From NCBI RefSeq assembly GCF_000420825.1, contig NZ_ATVR01000035.1, forward strand, positions 1 to 36,173: DNA of 36,173 nt. Reading direction: 5' to 3'. This DNA is from Butyrivibrio sp. AE2015. Its GTDB lineage: Bacteria > Bacillota > Clostridia > Lachnospirales > Lachnospiraceae. A model generated the notes under the pieces. The model ran no database searches. It saw nothing but the letters and a program-made list of their open reading frames with translations, and was not told where the DNA came from. The translations under genes and the position numbers were made by a program. Shown here in pieces: positions 6,967 to 15,692 of this stretch. The stretch's first letter is position 1, and the number at the start of each line of letters is the position of its first letter.

Positions 6967-8661
6967 TTACAGCCTTGCATGAATACCAAGCTGCTCGTGC
7001 ATGAGCTTTTTATTCTCGTACATTCTTTGATCAGCCAAAAGATATACTTCGTGAGGGTTGTTTTCCTCAAACTCATGAAGAAAAGCAAATCCTGTAGCTA
7101 CACTTCTCTTGTATTCAGAATAGAGCGCATTCATAACATTCAGAGCGCTGATCATTCTGTCGATCATTGAAGGAATGTCCTTGGTAGAAGAGTTCTTAAC
7201 AATAGCAATAAATTCATCTCCGCCAATTCTGGCACAGAAGTCATTTTCGCCAAAAGTAGTAGAAATTACCTTTGCAAAATCTTTGATATATTTGTCACCG
7301 GTTGGATGACCGTATTTATCGTTTACAAGCTTTAGCCCATTAAGGTCGATACTGATTATGCAGTAGTCGTTGGTTTCATTTTTTAACTCTTCAAGTTCCT
7401 TATCTGCTTTGGCTCTGTTAGGAAGATTGGTCAGACCATCGGCATAGGCCAGGTGTGATAAAGAGTCATGTTCCTGACGCTGGGCATAGTTCCAGGTGAT
7501 AAATACAAGGTAATTTGCCAGCATAGAAACTACCAGGATAAGGTAACCAAAACATATGATGGTGCGATTAAGCACATGCAAGCTTCTGATGTTGTAGATC
7601 TCGCCCAGATACGACAGGAAATGGATAAAAAGAGTAATCGCAAAACCTGAAATACCATTCATCTGTATCATTCCGGACTTGGAAATATCATGTTTTTTGA
7701 GGTTTTTATTAAGAAACCATATAGTCACTACCAAACCGAATATTGCGTCGGCATAATAAAATGGCCTTGTTGTGCGCAGATGAATGTTGAAAGCGTAGTG
7801 CAGTATATACTGAAAAATAGGAATGAAGCAGCTTATGATAGCTATGGCATAGAACATTGCCTTTCGCGTTATTTTCTGTATAGAAAGCTGTATCAGGTAA
7901 AAATACGGAACTATCATATATAGCGTGAAAAATTCAATCTGCGTTTCCAAGGGAGTGTTGTAAAAAAGTGAAAACAGATTGTAATAGCTCAACAGCCAGG
8001 CACCTAGATTCATACATAAAAATGATTCCAGAATCTGGGCCTTACTGTTTGGAATGGCGGCAGAGAATATAAGTGACATAAACAGGTAAGTCACGCCGAA
8101 AACTGCCATGAATACACCTGTTGCAATAACAACAATGTTATCATGGACCAGTTTTGCCTTTAAATCTTCATTACTTCCAAATAGCGGAACTTCATAATTT
8201 GTAGCAGCTTTGTGTTCACATACGGTCAGCTTCAGAGTCAGCTCTTTTCCCTGATACTCTCTTGGAAGTGTGATGAAATTGTAGCTCTTACCGATAAAAG
8301 AAACTGAGTCATACAGGTCAACCGCATATTCATAGACCAGGAGGTCATCCACATAACATTCAACTGTTGTGTATTTGCTGCGCCACAAAATAGCTGGGAA
8401 TGGAAGGAAGCCTAAATCCGGAAGAGTAGTCTTGAAAGTTAGCTTATCCCCTCGCTCCAAAGGAGCAGATAACAGTTTATAAAACTGCTCAATCTTCTGA
8501 TCTTCATATTTGGTACCGTTTATATTAATTTCCCATCCATCTGCAAGAGGTGCTATTTCATATTTAGGAGTAAATGAAAAGAAAATGTGACACACGATCT
8601 CAATTGCAGTAAGAACCGTAAATGCGCATAAAAGAGGAATCAAATGCTGTTTATGCTTCAT
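6967..8661 (-). CDS. Membrane diguanylate cyclase, 7TM-type sensor plus GGDEF (second of pair)
   Basis: A 564-residue membrane protein. A first helix anchors an extracytoplasmic beta-rich domain (about 35-175), followed by about seven transmembrane helices in the 7TMR-DISM style (about 180-385) and a cytoplasmic GGDEF domain. GGDEF itself is at about 480-484, so cyclic-di-GMP synthesis from two GTP is expected. The inhibitory RxxD site five residues upstream reads GEND, so feedback inhibition by that site is probably lost. The start overlaps the end of the upstream paralogue by 11 bases, implying translational coupling. The signal bound outside the cell is unknown; the family often binds carbohydrates. 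Confidence 0.88.
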   Translation of the reverse strand: MKHKQHLIPLLCAFTVLTAIEIVCHIFFSFTPKYEIAPLADGWEININGTKYEDQKIEQFYKLLSAPLERGDKLTFKTTLPDLGFLPFPAILWRSKYTTVECYVDDLLVYEYAVDLYDSVSFIGKSYNFITLPREYQGKELTLKLTVCEHKAATNYEVPLFGSNEDLKAKLVHDNIVVIATGVFMAVFGVTYLFMSLIFSAAIPNSKAQILESFLCMNLGAWLLSYYNLFSLFYNTPLETQIEFFTLYMIVPYFYLIQLSIQKITRKAMFYAIAIISCFIPIFQYILHYAFNIHLRTTRPFYYADAIFGLVVTIWFLNKNLKKHDISKSGMIQMNGISGFAITLFIHFLSYLGEIYNIRSLHVLNRTIICFGYLILVVSMLANYLVFITWNYAQRQEHDSLSHLAYADGLTNLPNRAKADKELEELKNETNDYCIISIDLNGLKLVNDKYGHPTGDKYIKDFAKVISTTFGENDFCARIGGDEFIAIVKNSSTKDIPSMIDRMISALNVMNALYSEYKRSVATGFAFLHEFEENNPHEVYLLADQRMYENKKLMHEQLGIHARL

Positions 8662-10429
8662 TTGAGCTACCTCCCTTCTGCGAGAAAGTCTTTAGAAGAT
8701 CATCATAGAGCCTTCCAAGGGACTGATTGTGGTGTTGGTTTTTCATAGAGTACATTTTTGTGTCCGCTAAAAGATAAACATCCTGAGCCGTGGCACCTGT
8801 TTTAAATGTCAGTTCTTTATTAGTAGCATAGCCCCAGGAAGCGGAGTATCTGATGTGTTCTTCTTTGCTTGTTCTGTAGCACATTAAATCCACCATACAC
8901 TTGATGGCACGCTCGCAGCGCTCTTCATCAATGTATGGTAAAACAACTATAAATTCATCTCCGCCCATTCTCCCGATAAGGAGGGCTTCTGTGAAACTCT
9001 CTTTCAAAATACCGGCAAAACCTTTGAGAAGGTGGTCACCTTCAGTGTGTCCAAAATTGTCGTTTGTGTATTTTAGATAATCAAGATCAAGACTTATGAT
9101 TGTATAGTCACCGTCGAGCTTTGCTAAAGTGAGCTCACACCTTGCCCTGTTGGCAATACCTGTAAGAGCGTCAGTATAGGCTATTCCTTCCAATTTTTCT
9201 TTTACATTTGATTCGCTCAGGTACTCGATTCGATGATAAAAGTAATTCAGAAAAAGACATATCATAAAAAGCAGAGAACCTACAGTTGTAAAATTTATAG
9301 TTGCTGATTGCTCGCCTTCGGAAGAGTACTTGAGCAGATTAAAGAATACAATATCTACCTGCGCGCAGATCATAAACAGTAAAAGACCTGTTACAAGGAA
9401 GACAGTGGAGAGGGTAACGCCACGGAACTCGGATTTTTCTATGAGACGTTTACGCAAAGACATACTAAGGGTTATTACCATATAAACACCCTGAATAATG
9501 ACAGTAACATGGAATAACACAACAAAATTACAGATATGAGCGATGTTGAACACATGCATCATTGTAACCGTGAGAACGAACAGAAGGCTTCCCATAAAAC
9601 CGTAAGTAACAATTTTCTTATTTCGGTCTTTTCCATTAAAGAGAACAAAACCGATAATACTGGGCGAAATCATGAAAAGAGAAAAATATTCCAGGAAGGT
9701 ATAAAGAGACGGATTATCAGAAACAATCCAGAACAAGTCATTGAAACAAAAGATATATATACCCATGGCAAGGGAAGTTGTGGCACTGAAAAGGATGCTT
9801 GTATCTTTGCTTGAAGATAAAAGCATGAATGGAGAAATGATCAGTAGGATAAATCCGAACATCATAAGGAAGATACCAACTACAACAGAGAGGCGTTTTG
9901 GCTCTAGAAGCTGGTTTGAAATGTCATTATAAGTGCCAAGGTACACCGGAGAAAAACCGGAAAAAGCATTGTTTTCCTGTGCTGTAAAACGTATTAGAAG
10001 AGTTTTTTCACTGCTATTTTTGGGAAGAGGAACAAAATTGTAGACCTTTGGAACCATTTTGCCTTTCTCAACATAGTCATGTCCAAATGAGTATACAAGT
10101 GCACTGTCTACATAAACATCCACAGTAGAAAGAATACTTCTGAAACAGATGCCGACTGGCACGTCATTATATGAAGTTAAATCAGGGAGATTGGTGCGGA
10201 TTACGATATTGTCGCCTCTGTTGGCAAGACCCGTGTAAGAATTTACTAAAGACTCAATGTAATGGTATTCGCTGCCACGAGAAATAGTCCAGCCGGAATC
10301 CAGCTGGATGAGGTCAAATTCGCTTGGAGTATTAAACTTTGATGTTCCTAAAATCGCTACTGTGAGCACAATTAAGGCTATGCCCAGTAGCGATAGGAAA
10401 GCAGTTCTTACTCTGGTTAATACGCTCAC
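8651..10429 (-). CDS. Membrane diguanylate cyclase, 7TM-type sensor plus GGDEF (first of pair)
   Basis: About 592 residues, with the same layout as its downstream neighbour: an N-terminal helix, an extracytoplasmic domain, about seven membrane helices and a C-terminal GGDEF domain with an intact GGDEF at about 489-493. The RxxD inhibitory site is absent (TEAL in its place). The start is a GTG at 10429, chosen because AGGAG lies 8 bases upstream and the predicted promoter would place transcription start near 10450, ruling out the more distal GTG at 10450. The two genes look like an old tandem duplication and probably form one operon. Confidence 0.88.
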   Translation of the reverse strand: MSVLTRVRTAFLSLLGIALIVLTVAILGTSKFNTPSEFDLIQLDSGWTISRGSEYHYIESLVNSYTGLANRGDNIVIRTNLPDLTSYNDVPVGICFRSILSTVDVYVDSALVYSFGHDYVEKGKMVPKVYNFVPLPKNSSEKTLLIRFTAQENNAFSGFSPVYLGTYNDISNQLLEPKRLSVVVGIFLMMFGFILLIISPFMLLSSSKDTSILFSATTSLAMGIYIFCFNDLFWIVSDNPSLYTFLEYFSLFMISPSIIGFVLFNGKDRNKKIVTYGFMGSLLFVLTVTMMHVFNIAHICNFVVLFHVTVIIQGVYMVITLSMSLRKRLIEKSEFRGVTLSTVFLVTGLLLFMICAQVDIVFFNLLKYSSEGEQSATINFTTVGSLLFMICLFLNYFYHRIEYLSESNVKEKLEGIAYTDALTGIANRARCELTLAKLDGDYTIISLDLDYLKYTNDNFGHTEGDHLLKGFAGILKESFTEALLIGRMGGDEFIVVLPYIDEERCERAIKCMVDLMCYRTSKEEHIRYSASWGYATNKELTFKTGATAQDVYLLADTKMYSMKNQHHNQSLGRLYDDLLKTFSQKGGSSNEA

Positions 10430-10456
10430 GTATACTTCTCCTATTATCACACTTAT

Positions 10457-10484
10457 AGTATACTTCCAAGAGATAATTCTTGAA
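10457..10484 (-). promoter_or_regulatory. Predicted SigA promoter of the diguanylate cyclase pair
   Basis: On the minus strand, a -35-like TTCAAG (10484-10479) and TATACT (10462-10457) are separated by 16 bases. The expected start, near 10450, is about 20 bases before the chosen GTG. Confidence 0.45.
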
Positions 10485-10524
10485 CAGTATATAGATAATA
10501 AAGAAAAGATAAAATATTTATTTC

Positions 10525-11385
10525 TTAGAAATGACCGTGGCTTCCACCATGCGAATGGCCTGAACTTGATGTATGTATTGATGAGCCACCTGAGCCGTGA
10601 CTTCTTGATGAATCATTATCTTTTGGAATAGGAGTATGAGTTACTCTTGTAGTTACGTATCTGTCTTCATGAGATCTCATGTTAAGACCCTGGTGTGACT
10701 GATAACCTGAGGCATTAGCTTTACTGTGGACAGTCTTGAGCTGGGAACCCATAAAAAAGATAGGGATAAGAGCCGAACCAAATCCGCACAGAAGGCTGAT
10801 AAGTAGCAGTTTGATGCCGCTGCCTCTGCTGCGATATGCGTTATCTACATCGATGGCGGAACCATTTTCATAACTTTCAAGATAATCATCGCACATCTCT
10901 GCATATGTGGTGAAAGCCTTGTAATAGTCTCCATCTGAAAGATATGGAAGCATACTGTCTACAAGCTCTTCCTGGCCATAATCAGTAAATGCGTAAATGG
11001 CCTCTCCTGAAGTGCTGATAGCCCAATCCCTTTTGCTCATGCTGAGCATGAACAGAATTCCGCTGTTATTGTAATCTGCCCCAAAGCCATTGTAGTCAAA
11101 ATAGTCATCAGCATAGTCCGGAGTAGGACCTGTGTGATCATCTACTGTAAGAACAACAATGTTGCACTGCCTCTTTTGGCTGACAGATTCAAGCTGCTCA
11201 AGCAGATCAGTTTCTTCATCATCAGTTAAAAGATCTGCCTTATCAAGCAGAAGCTCTTTTTGCCTGGAGGAAGGAATTTCATAGCTGTCCCAGAGCTGTT
11301 CACCGTCAGCGTATGCTGTAATACTAAATAAAGGTATTATCAGAAGAGTTATTGATAATAGTAAAAACCCCTTAATTTTTTTCAT
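10525..11385 (-). CDS. ydjH: TPM-domain membrane protein, YdjH-like
   Basis: A 286-residue protein. It has a signal peptide (residues 1 to ~27, ending AYA), an extracytoplasmic TPM domain (about 40-175; LLDKADLLTDDEE, NNSGILFML), one transmembrane helix (about 192-212) and a Ser/Gly/His-rich tail ending in repeated HSHGGSHGHF-like residues that may bind metal. The B. subtilis pspA-ydjGHI operon encodes a TPM protein, a zinc-ribbon membrane protein and an SPFH protein that take part in membrane stress; all three partners are adjacent here. The gene is the last of the set, 21 bases after the zinc-ribbon gene. The family match is solid; the symbol is by synteny. Confidence 0.75.
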   Translation of the reverse strand: MKKIKGFLLLSITLLIIPLFSITAYADGEQLWDSYEIPSSRQKELLLDKADLLTDDEETDLLEQLESVSQKRQCNIVVLTVDDHTGPTPDYADDYFDYNGFGADYNNSGILFMLSMSKRDWAISTSGEAIYAFTDYGQEELVDSMLPYLSDGDYYKAFTTYAEMCDDYLESYENGSAIDVDNAYRSRGSGIKLLLISLLCGFGSALIPIFFMGSQLKTVHSKANASGYQSHQGLNMRSHEDRYVTTRVTHTPIPKDNDSSRSHGSGGSSIHTSSSGHSHGGSHGHF

Positions 11386-11406
11386 ACTTAAACAATCTTT
11401 CTGAAT

Positions 11407-12441
11407 TTAAAATGTAGAATACAAAATTAGGTAAAAAATAATTGATGCGATAAAACCAATAGGAATGTAATACTTGAGCGCCTGCGTAAAGCTTATAGGG
11501 AGATTGCCTATAAACTTACCGGTCTGACCATTCATGGCAAACAGGAAGTTTTTGTCATTCCAGGTTGTGTTTAGAATGTAGACCGGATAGAGAGCATATT
11601 TGCTTGATGAGCTGCTGGTGCTGCAGTCCTCATGTTTAGTCCGCAGTGAACTGTAACCGCTTATGGTTGCCCTGAAATCTGCGGCAGCAGAAGCAGACAT
11701 CCTTTGCAATGCTCTTTCCTTGCATTCGTCAGATGTTACATTGTATTTATTGGCAAGAAATCCTGCAAGATAGCCCATGTTAAAAGGAACCATGGTCGTG
11801 TGATCAAATGGTTCAAGAGATTCCATAAGGTCATCCGGCATTTCCTTGGAGCCATCAACAGGGACTTTTTCGAACTGTTCGCTTCCTGATCTTGAGATGT
11901 CATAGTATTTGGTCTCAGTGTACATATACTTAGAATCAGACCAGGTCCTTACCTTTGTTCCTTCAAAAGAGCCGGAGTATTCCTCTGTTGCATCAAAAAG
12001 CCAGAAGGGAACATAGACACCCTTTATCTCATCAATGTGATTTTTTTCTAAAAAGACCTTTGGAACAAGCCTTTTTTTCTTTACATACTCAGTGTAAGTT
12101 TTTACAGCATCGTCTTTTGTGAGTTTAAAAGGAATGATGTAGTCAGGCTTAAATTCTCCTGTAAATTTCTCCTTTACAACGACATTGTTGCTGCAAAACG
12201 GGCATTTCAGTGATCCAAGAGACTCTGTTGCAAGTATTTCTCCTCCGCAGGATCCGCAGGAGTAGATGAACATTTCATCCTGTGTATCAGATGGAGTTCC
12301 GCTACTTTCAGAATTGTGATTGGCAACATAGTCTTTTACATCAAATTCTGAATCGCAATAAGGACATTTTAATTTCTGAGTATGTGGATTAAATTCCATT
12401 GCCCCGCCACAGGCGGGGCATTCATATTCTTGTAAAGCCAT
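11407..12441 (-). CDS. ydjG: Zinc-ribbon membrane protein, YdjG-like
   Basis: A 344-residue protein with two TFIIB-like zinc ribbons at the N-terminus: CPACGG...CPYC at about residues 8-29 and CGSCGG...CPFC at about 62-82. A large cytoplasmic domain follows (FDATEEYSGSFEG, MGYLAGFLANKYNV), then one C-terminal transmembrane helix (about 324-342). This is the YdjG-type partner of the SPFH and TPM proteins on either side. It probably scaffolds the complex at the membrane rather than catalysing a reaction. It starts 24 bases after the SPFH gene, so all three are likely one transcript. Confidence 0.75.
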   Translation of the reverse strand: MALQEYECPACGGAMEFNPHTQKLKCPYCDSEFDVKDYVANHNSESSGTPSDTQDEMFIYSCGSCGGEILATESLGSLKCPFCSNNVVVKEKFTGEFKPDYIIPFKLTKDDAVKTYTEYVKKKRLVPKVFLEKNHIDEIKGVYVPFWLFDATEEYSGSFEGTKVRTWSDSKYMYTETKYYDISRSGSEQFEKVPVDGSKEMPDDLMESLEPFDHTTMVPFNMGYLAGFLANKYNVTSDECKERALQRMSASAAADFRATISGYSSLRTKHEDCSTSSSSSKYALYPVYILNTTWNDKNFLFAMNGQTGKFIGNLPISFTQALKYYIPIGFIASIIFYLILYSTF

Positions 12442-12465
12442 ATTTCCCTCTAATGGATCATAGAA

Positions 12466-13677
12466 TTAGTTTGCTGGTCTTGGAGTTCCACAGTTGGAAC
12501 AGAAGTTTCCTGTGTTAACAGCTCCGCAGGAACATGTCCAGTTAAGTGCTGGTCTTGGCTTTCCGCAGTTAGAGCAGAAGTTTCCAGTTGAAGTAGCGCC
12601 GCATGAGCATGTCCATGCATCAGATGCAGGGGCAGCAGCCGGAGCTGGAGCTGGAGCGGCATTTTGAGCCTGAGCTCCCATGTTAAAGAGCTGACTTGCG
12701 TTCATTCCGCCAGCCTGCGCAGCCATGTTCATACCAGCAAATGCCATCATAGGACCTGTTGCTGTGTTCTTTGCAGCATCCTGCATAGCCTGAGCCTGAG
12801 CACTGGCAATAGTTGCAGCAGCCATATTAGGATTTCTTAATGCGCCTGCTCTCTGAAGCTCTTTGATTGTCTTTTCATCTTCTTCAGAAGCTACTACTGA
12901 GCTTACGCCAAAGCTTGAGATCTTGATTCCGTAAACCTTAGTCCACTTATCAGAAAGTACTTCGTTAAGTGCATCAGCAATCTCTGTTGTGTGAGCAGGA
13001 AGCTGACTATAGCGGATTCCCATAGCGGAAATCTTTGCAAATGCAGGCTGAAGAGCAGTAAGAAGCTCACTCTTAAGCTGAGAATCTAGCTTATCTTTTC
13101 TGTATTCACCTTCCACATTTCCACAAATGTTTTTATAGAAAAGGATAGGATCAACTATCTTGTAGCTGTATTCACCGTGACACTTAATGCTTGCGTCAAG
13201 GTCAAGTCCGATATTTGTATCTACAACACGGAAAGGAACAGGATTAACTGTGCCATACTTATTTCCGATGATCTCTTTTGTATTAAAGAAATATACTCTC
13301 TGGTCTTTAGGAGTACTTCCGCCAAAACCTACACGTTTAGCAAATTCTTTAAAGCTGTTTACAATGTTTTCGCCTAAGTCGCCATAGAAAACTGAAGGTT
13401 CAGCTGAAGTATCATAAACGAATTCACCTGCCTCAGCACAGATTTCTGTGATCTGTCCCTGATCAACCAAAACAGCGCACTGTCCTTCGTTAACAGCGAT
13501 GATAGAGCCGTTGGAAATAACATTCTCAGAGCCCTTTTTATTTGAACCTTTTCCTTCTTTCTTTTCACCTTTTGTAAGGAGTACGTCGTTTGTAAGAGAC
13601 GGACAATAAAAATACTCCCTCCACTGATCTGCTAAAACATTACCACCTGCAACGAGTGCAGCCTGAATAAGCCCCAT
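12466..13677 (-). CDS. ydjI: SPFH-domain protein with two C-terminal zinc ribbons, YdjI-like
   Basis: A 403-residue protein. The N-terminal two thirds is an SPFH/virion-core-type domain (GSIIAVNEGQCAVLVDQG around residue 57, then a long helical region). An Ala/Met/Gln-rich linker (about 285-345) leads to two nearly identical zinc ribbons, each WTCSCGA...FCSNCG...PRPA. SPFH proteins form ring-like assemblies on membranes; in B. subtilis YdjI works with YdjG, YdjH and PspA. No pspA is next to it here. The start is ATG after AAAGGAGAAAG, and it is the first gene of the minus-strand operon, with its own promoter. Confidence 0.8.
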   Translation of the reverse strand: MGLIQAALVAGGNVLADQWREYFYCPSLTNDVLLTKGEKKEGKGSNKKGSENVISNGSIIAVNEGQCAVLVDQGQITEICAEAGEFVYDTSAEPSVFYGDLGENIVNSFKEFAKRVGFGGSTPKDQRVYFFNTKEIIGNKYGTVNPVPFRVVDTNIGLDLDASIKCHGEYSYKIVDPILFYKNICGNVEGEYRKDKLDSQLKSELLTALQPAFAKISAMGIRYSQLPAHTTEIADALNEVLSDKWTKVYGIKISSFGVSSVVASEEDEKTIKELQRAGALRNPNMAAATIASAQAQAMQDAAKNTATGPMMAFAGMNMAAQAGGMNASQLFNMGAQAQNAAPAPAPAAAPASDAWTCSCGATSTGNFCSNCGKPRPALNWTCSCGAVNTGNFCSNCGTPRPAN

Positions 13678-13719
13678 AACTTTCTCCTTTCATACGAAAA
13701 ACAATAGTTGTCTGATAAT

Positions 13720-13747
13720 TTTATAGACATTTACTATTTTCGCACAA
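13720..13747 (-). promoter_or_regulatory. Predicted SigA promoter of the ydjI-ydjG-ydjH set
   Basis: Read on the minus strand, TTGTGC (13747-13742) and TATAAA (13725-13720) are 16 bases apart. They lie 40-70 bases upstream of the SPFH start. Confidence 0.5.
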
Positions 13748-13801
13748 AACATAACAAAATACTATTTCTTTTTGCTCAAAATAACTGATGCTGATACAAT
13801 T

Positions 13802-15160
13802 ATGTGGATGAAAAATACACTTATTTCCGAGAAAAAACTAAATATCTATAAAGCCCATGGATGCAAGGGAAATTGCTATAAGTGCACAAGAAAATGCTCT
13901 GACGCCGAACAGATAGATGTTCAGAGCGAGGTGATAGATGGTGACATAGATAAAAAATATGACGCCTATGGTATCGCCATTGATCTTGGCACGACAACTA
14001 TCGCTGCGGCACTTGTGGGATTTGACTTTAAAAACCAGGCAGGCGAAGTGGCCTGCACAGCGTCATGTGTGAATCATCAGAGAAAGTACGGGGCGGACGT
14101 GATCAGCAGAATAGATAGGGCATCTGATCCTGAAACAGCCAATGACTTAAAAAGGCTTGTGACCCAGGATATATGCGGCCTGGTAAAAGAACTTTCCATG
14201 AAGGCAAAGTCTAAAGTTACCACCATCTGTATTGCAGGAAACACTACAATGCTTCACCTTCTAAGAGGTTATAGCGTTTTGGGTCTTGGAAAATATCCGT
14301 ATAGCCCAAAGTCACTTGACTTTGAAGTTCTGGCGGGAGAAACGCTGAGCCCGGAGCTTTCCGGCTATAAGGTGACTCTTTTTCCCGGAATATCAGCCTT
14401 TGTAGGGGCAGACATAGTAGCCGGGATATATGCCCTTGATATGGCAGAAGACCCGGACAAAAAGAGCCTTATGGTAGACCTTGGAACAAATGGCGAGATT
14501 GCTTATTTTGACGGTACAAAGATTTACGCCACATCAACTGCCGCAGGCCCAGTATTTGAGGGTGGAGGGATTTCATGCGGTGTCCCTGCCATAAATGGTG
14601 CAATAAAACATATAAATATAGGAGATTTTTTTCCCGAATTGGATATAATAGGTAATGACAAACCTATAGGTCTTTGTGGAACGGGAGTCCTGGAAACAGT
14701 GGCAGAGCTCTTAAGGTGTGGACTTATGGATGACACGGGGCTTTTGTGCGATGAATATTTTGACAGCGGATACCCTCTTACCAGGGAAAAAGATATTACT
14801 ATAACCCAGGGCGATATCAGAAATGTTCAGCTGGCCAAGGCTGCCATTTATTCGGGTATAGTCAATATCTTAAACGGAAGAGATGCTGACAGCGTCTATA
14901 TTTCAGGAGGCTTTGGCTCTCACATTGATATAGGCAGGATAAAGAACCTCAAAATGTTCCCTGAAGAATTGGTGCCAAAAGCTTTAGCAGCGGGAAACAC
15001 TTCTCTTAAGGGATGTATCAAATATCTGGTGCAGGATCTTATGGGCGATGGTGAGAAAGCTCTTTTGGAAATAAAAAGAATAACTGAAATTTCTGAGGTG
15101 ATTCAGCTGGCAGAGCTGGATCAGTTTGACAGTGATTATATAGAAGCAATGAATTTCTAA
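13802..15160 (+). CDS. ASKHA-domain protein related to corrinoid-protein reductive activators
   Basis: About 452 residues. The actin-like ATPase (ASKHA) core contains GIAIDLGTTTIAAALVG, SLMVDLGTNGEIAYFDG, AAGPVFEGGGISCG and VYISGGFGSHID, the pattern of RACo/DUF4445 proteins that reductively reactivate corrinoid proteins. Normal members start with a 2Fe-2S ferredoxin domain. Here it is reduced to a short segment with HGCKGNCYKCTRKC, which could hold a different iron-sulfur cluster. No corrinoid protein or methyltransferase is nearby. The start is uncertain: TTG 13772 and ATG 13802 are both in frame and neither has a good ribosome binding site. The cupin gene starts 16 bases downstream. Confidence 0.75.
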   Translation: MWMKNTLISEKKLNIYKAHGCKGNCYKCTRKCSDAEQIDVQSEVIDGDIDKKYDAYGIAIDLGTTTIAAALVGFDFKNQAGEVACTASCVNHQRKYGADVISRIDRASDPETANDLKRLVTQDICGLVKELSMKAKSKVTTICIAGNTTMLHLLRGYSVLGLGKYPYSPKSLDFEVLAGETLSPELSGYKVTLFPGISAFVGADIVAGIYALDMAEDPDKKSLMVDLGTNGEIAYFDGTKIYATSTAAGPVFEGGGISCGVPAINGAIKHINIGDFFPELDIIGNDKPIGLCGTGVLETVAELLRCGLMDDTGLLCDEYFDSGYPLTREKDITITQGDIRNVQLAKAAIYSGIVNILNGRDADSVYISGGFGSHIDIGRIKNLKMFPEELVPKALAAGNTSLKGCIKYLVQDLMGDGEKALLEIKRITEISEVIQLAELDQFDSDYIEAMNF

Positions 15161-15176
15161 AAAAGGAGATAAACAA

Positions 15177-15509
15177 ATGCTAGACGAAAGATGGGTATTT
15201 CATGATGATGCAAAGGCAGAGGACCTTGGAAATGGTGTGGTAAGGCGTGTGCTTGCTTACAGCAAAGACCTTATGTGCGTTGAGAATACTTTTGAAGAAG
15301 GCGCGATCGGAGCTCTCCATCATCACCCACACACTCAGATCACTTACGTCGTAAGCGGCAAATTTGAGTTCAATATTGATGGAGAAAAGAAAATTGTTAA
15401 AGCCGGCGATACAATGCTTAAGACAAACAGCGTTGAACACGGCTGCGTCTGCCTTGAAAAAGGAGTTCTTTTGGATATCTTTAACCCTATGAGAGAGGAT
15501 TTTGTATGA
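15177..15509 (+). CDS. Small cupin-domain protein
   Basis: A 110-residue single-domain cupin. Motif 1 is seen as ALHHHPHTQITYVVSGKFEF and motif 2 as GDTMLKTNSVEHGC. The histidines HHHPH and EH give the usual metal site. Such proteins can be sugar isomerase-like enzymes or small-molecule sensors; the substrate is unknown. It has a strong ribosome binding site (AAAAGGAG). Its stop overlaps the start of the next small gene (ATGA). Confidence 0.85.
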   Translation: MLDERWVFHDDAKAEDLGNGVVRRVLAYSKDLMCVENTFEEGAIGALHHHPHTQITYVVSGKFEFNIDGEKKIVKAGDTMLKTNSVEHGCVCLEKGVLLDIFNPMREDFV

Positions 15510-15676
15510 TCTGTGATACATGTGCCAATTATGTATACGATGAAGACTGGGAATGCTATACATGTATGGTAAATATGGATGAAGATGACTACTACCGCAT
15601 GATGTCCGGAAACCGTTCAGAGTGCCCTTATTATCAGGATAACGATGAGTATAAAGTTGTAAGACATCAGATGTAA
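15506..15676 (+). CDS. DUF6472-like 56-aa Cys-rich protein
   Basis: A 56-residue acidic protein overlapping the cupin stop by 4 bases, which implies coupled translation. Cysteines fall in pairs (CDTC near residue 3, CYTC near 17, then a single CPYY near 41), and the chain ends VVRHQM. It resembles the DUF6472 family of tiny Lachnospiraceae proteins. The spacing suggests a small metal or iron-sulfur site. It has no known function and lies between the cupin and the ABC transporter. Confidence 0.7.
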   Translation: MICDTCANYVYDEDWECYTCMVNMDEDDYYRMMSGNRSECPYYQDNDEYKVVRHQM

Positions 15677-15692
15677 GCGGAGGAGGAGAGTT

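Noticed and set aside
9536..9932. Plus-strand reading frames inside the diguanylate cyclase gene
   Set aside because: Shadow frames of a well-supported minus-strand coding region; no ribosome binding sites or family resemblance.
10430..10450. GTG at 10450 as start of the first diguanylate cyclase
   Set aside because: It coincides with the predicted transcription start and lacks a ribosome binding site; GTG 10429 has both in place.
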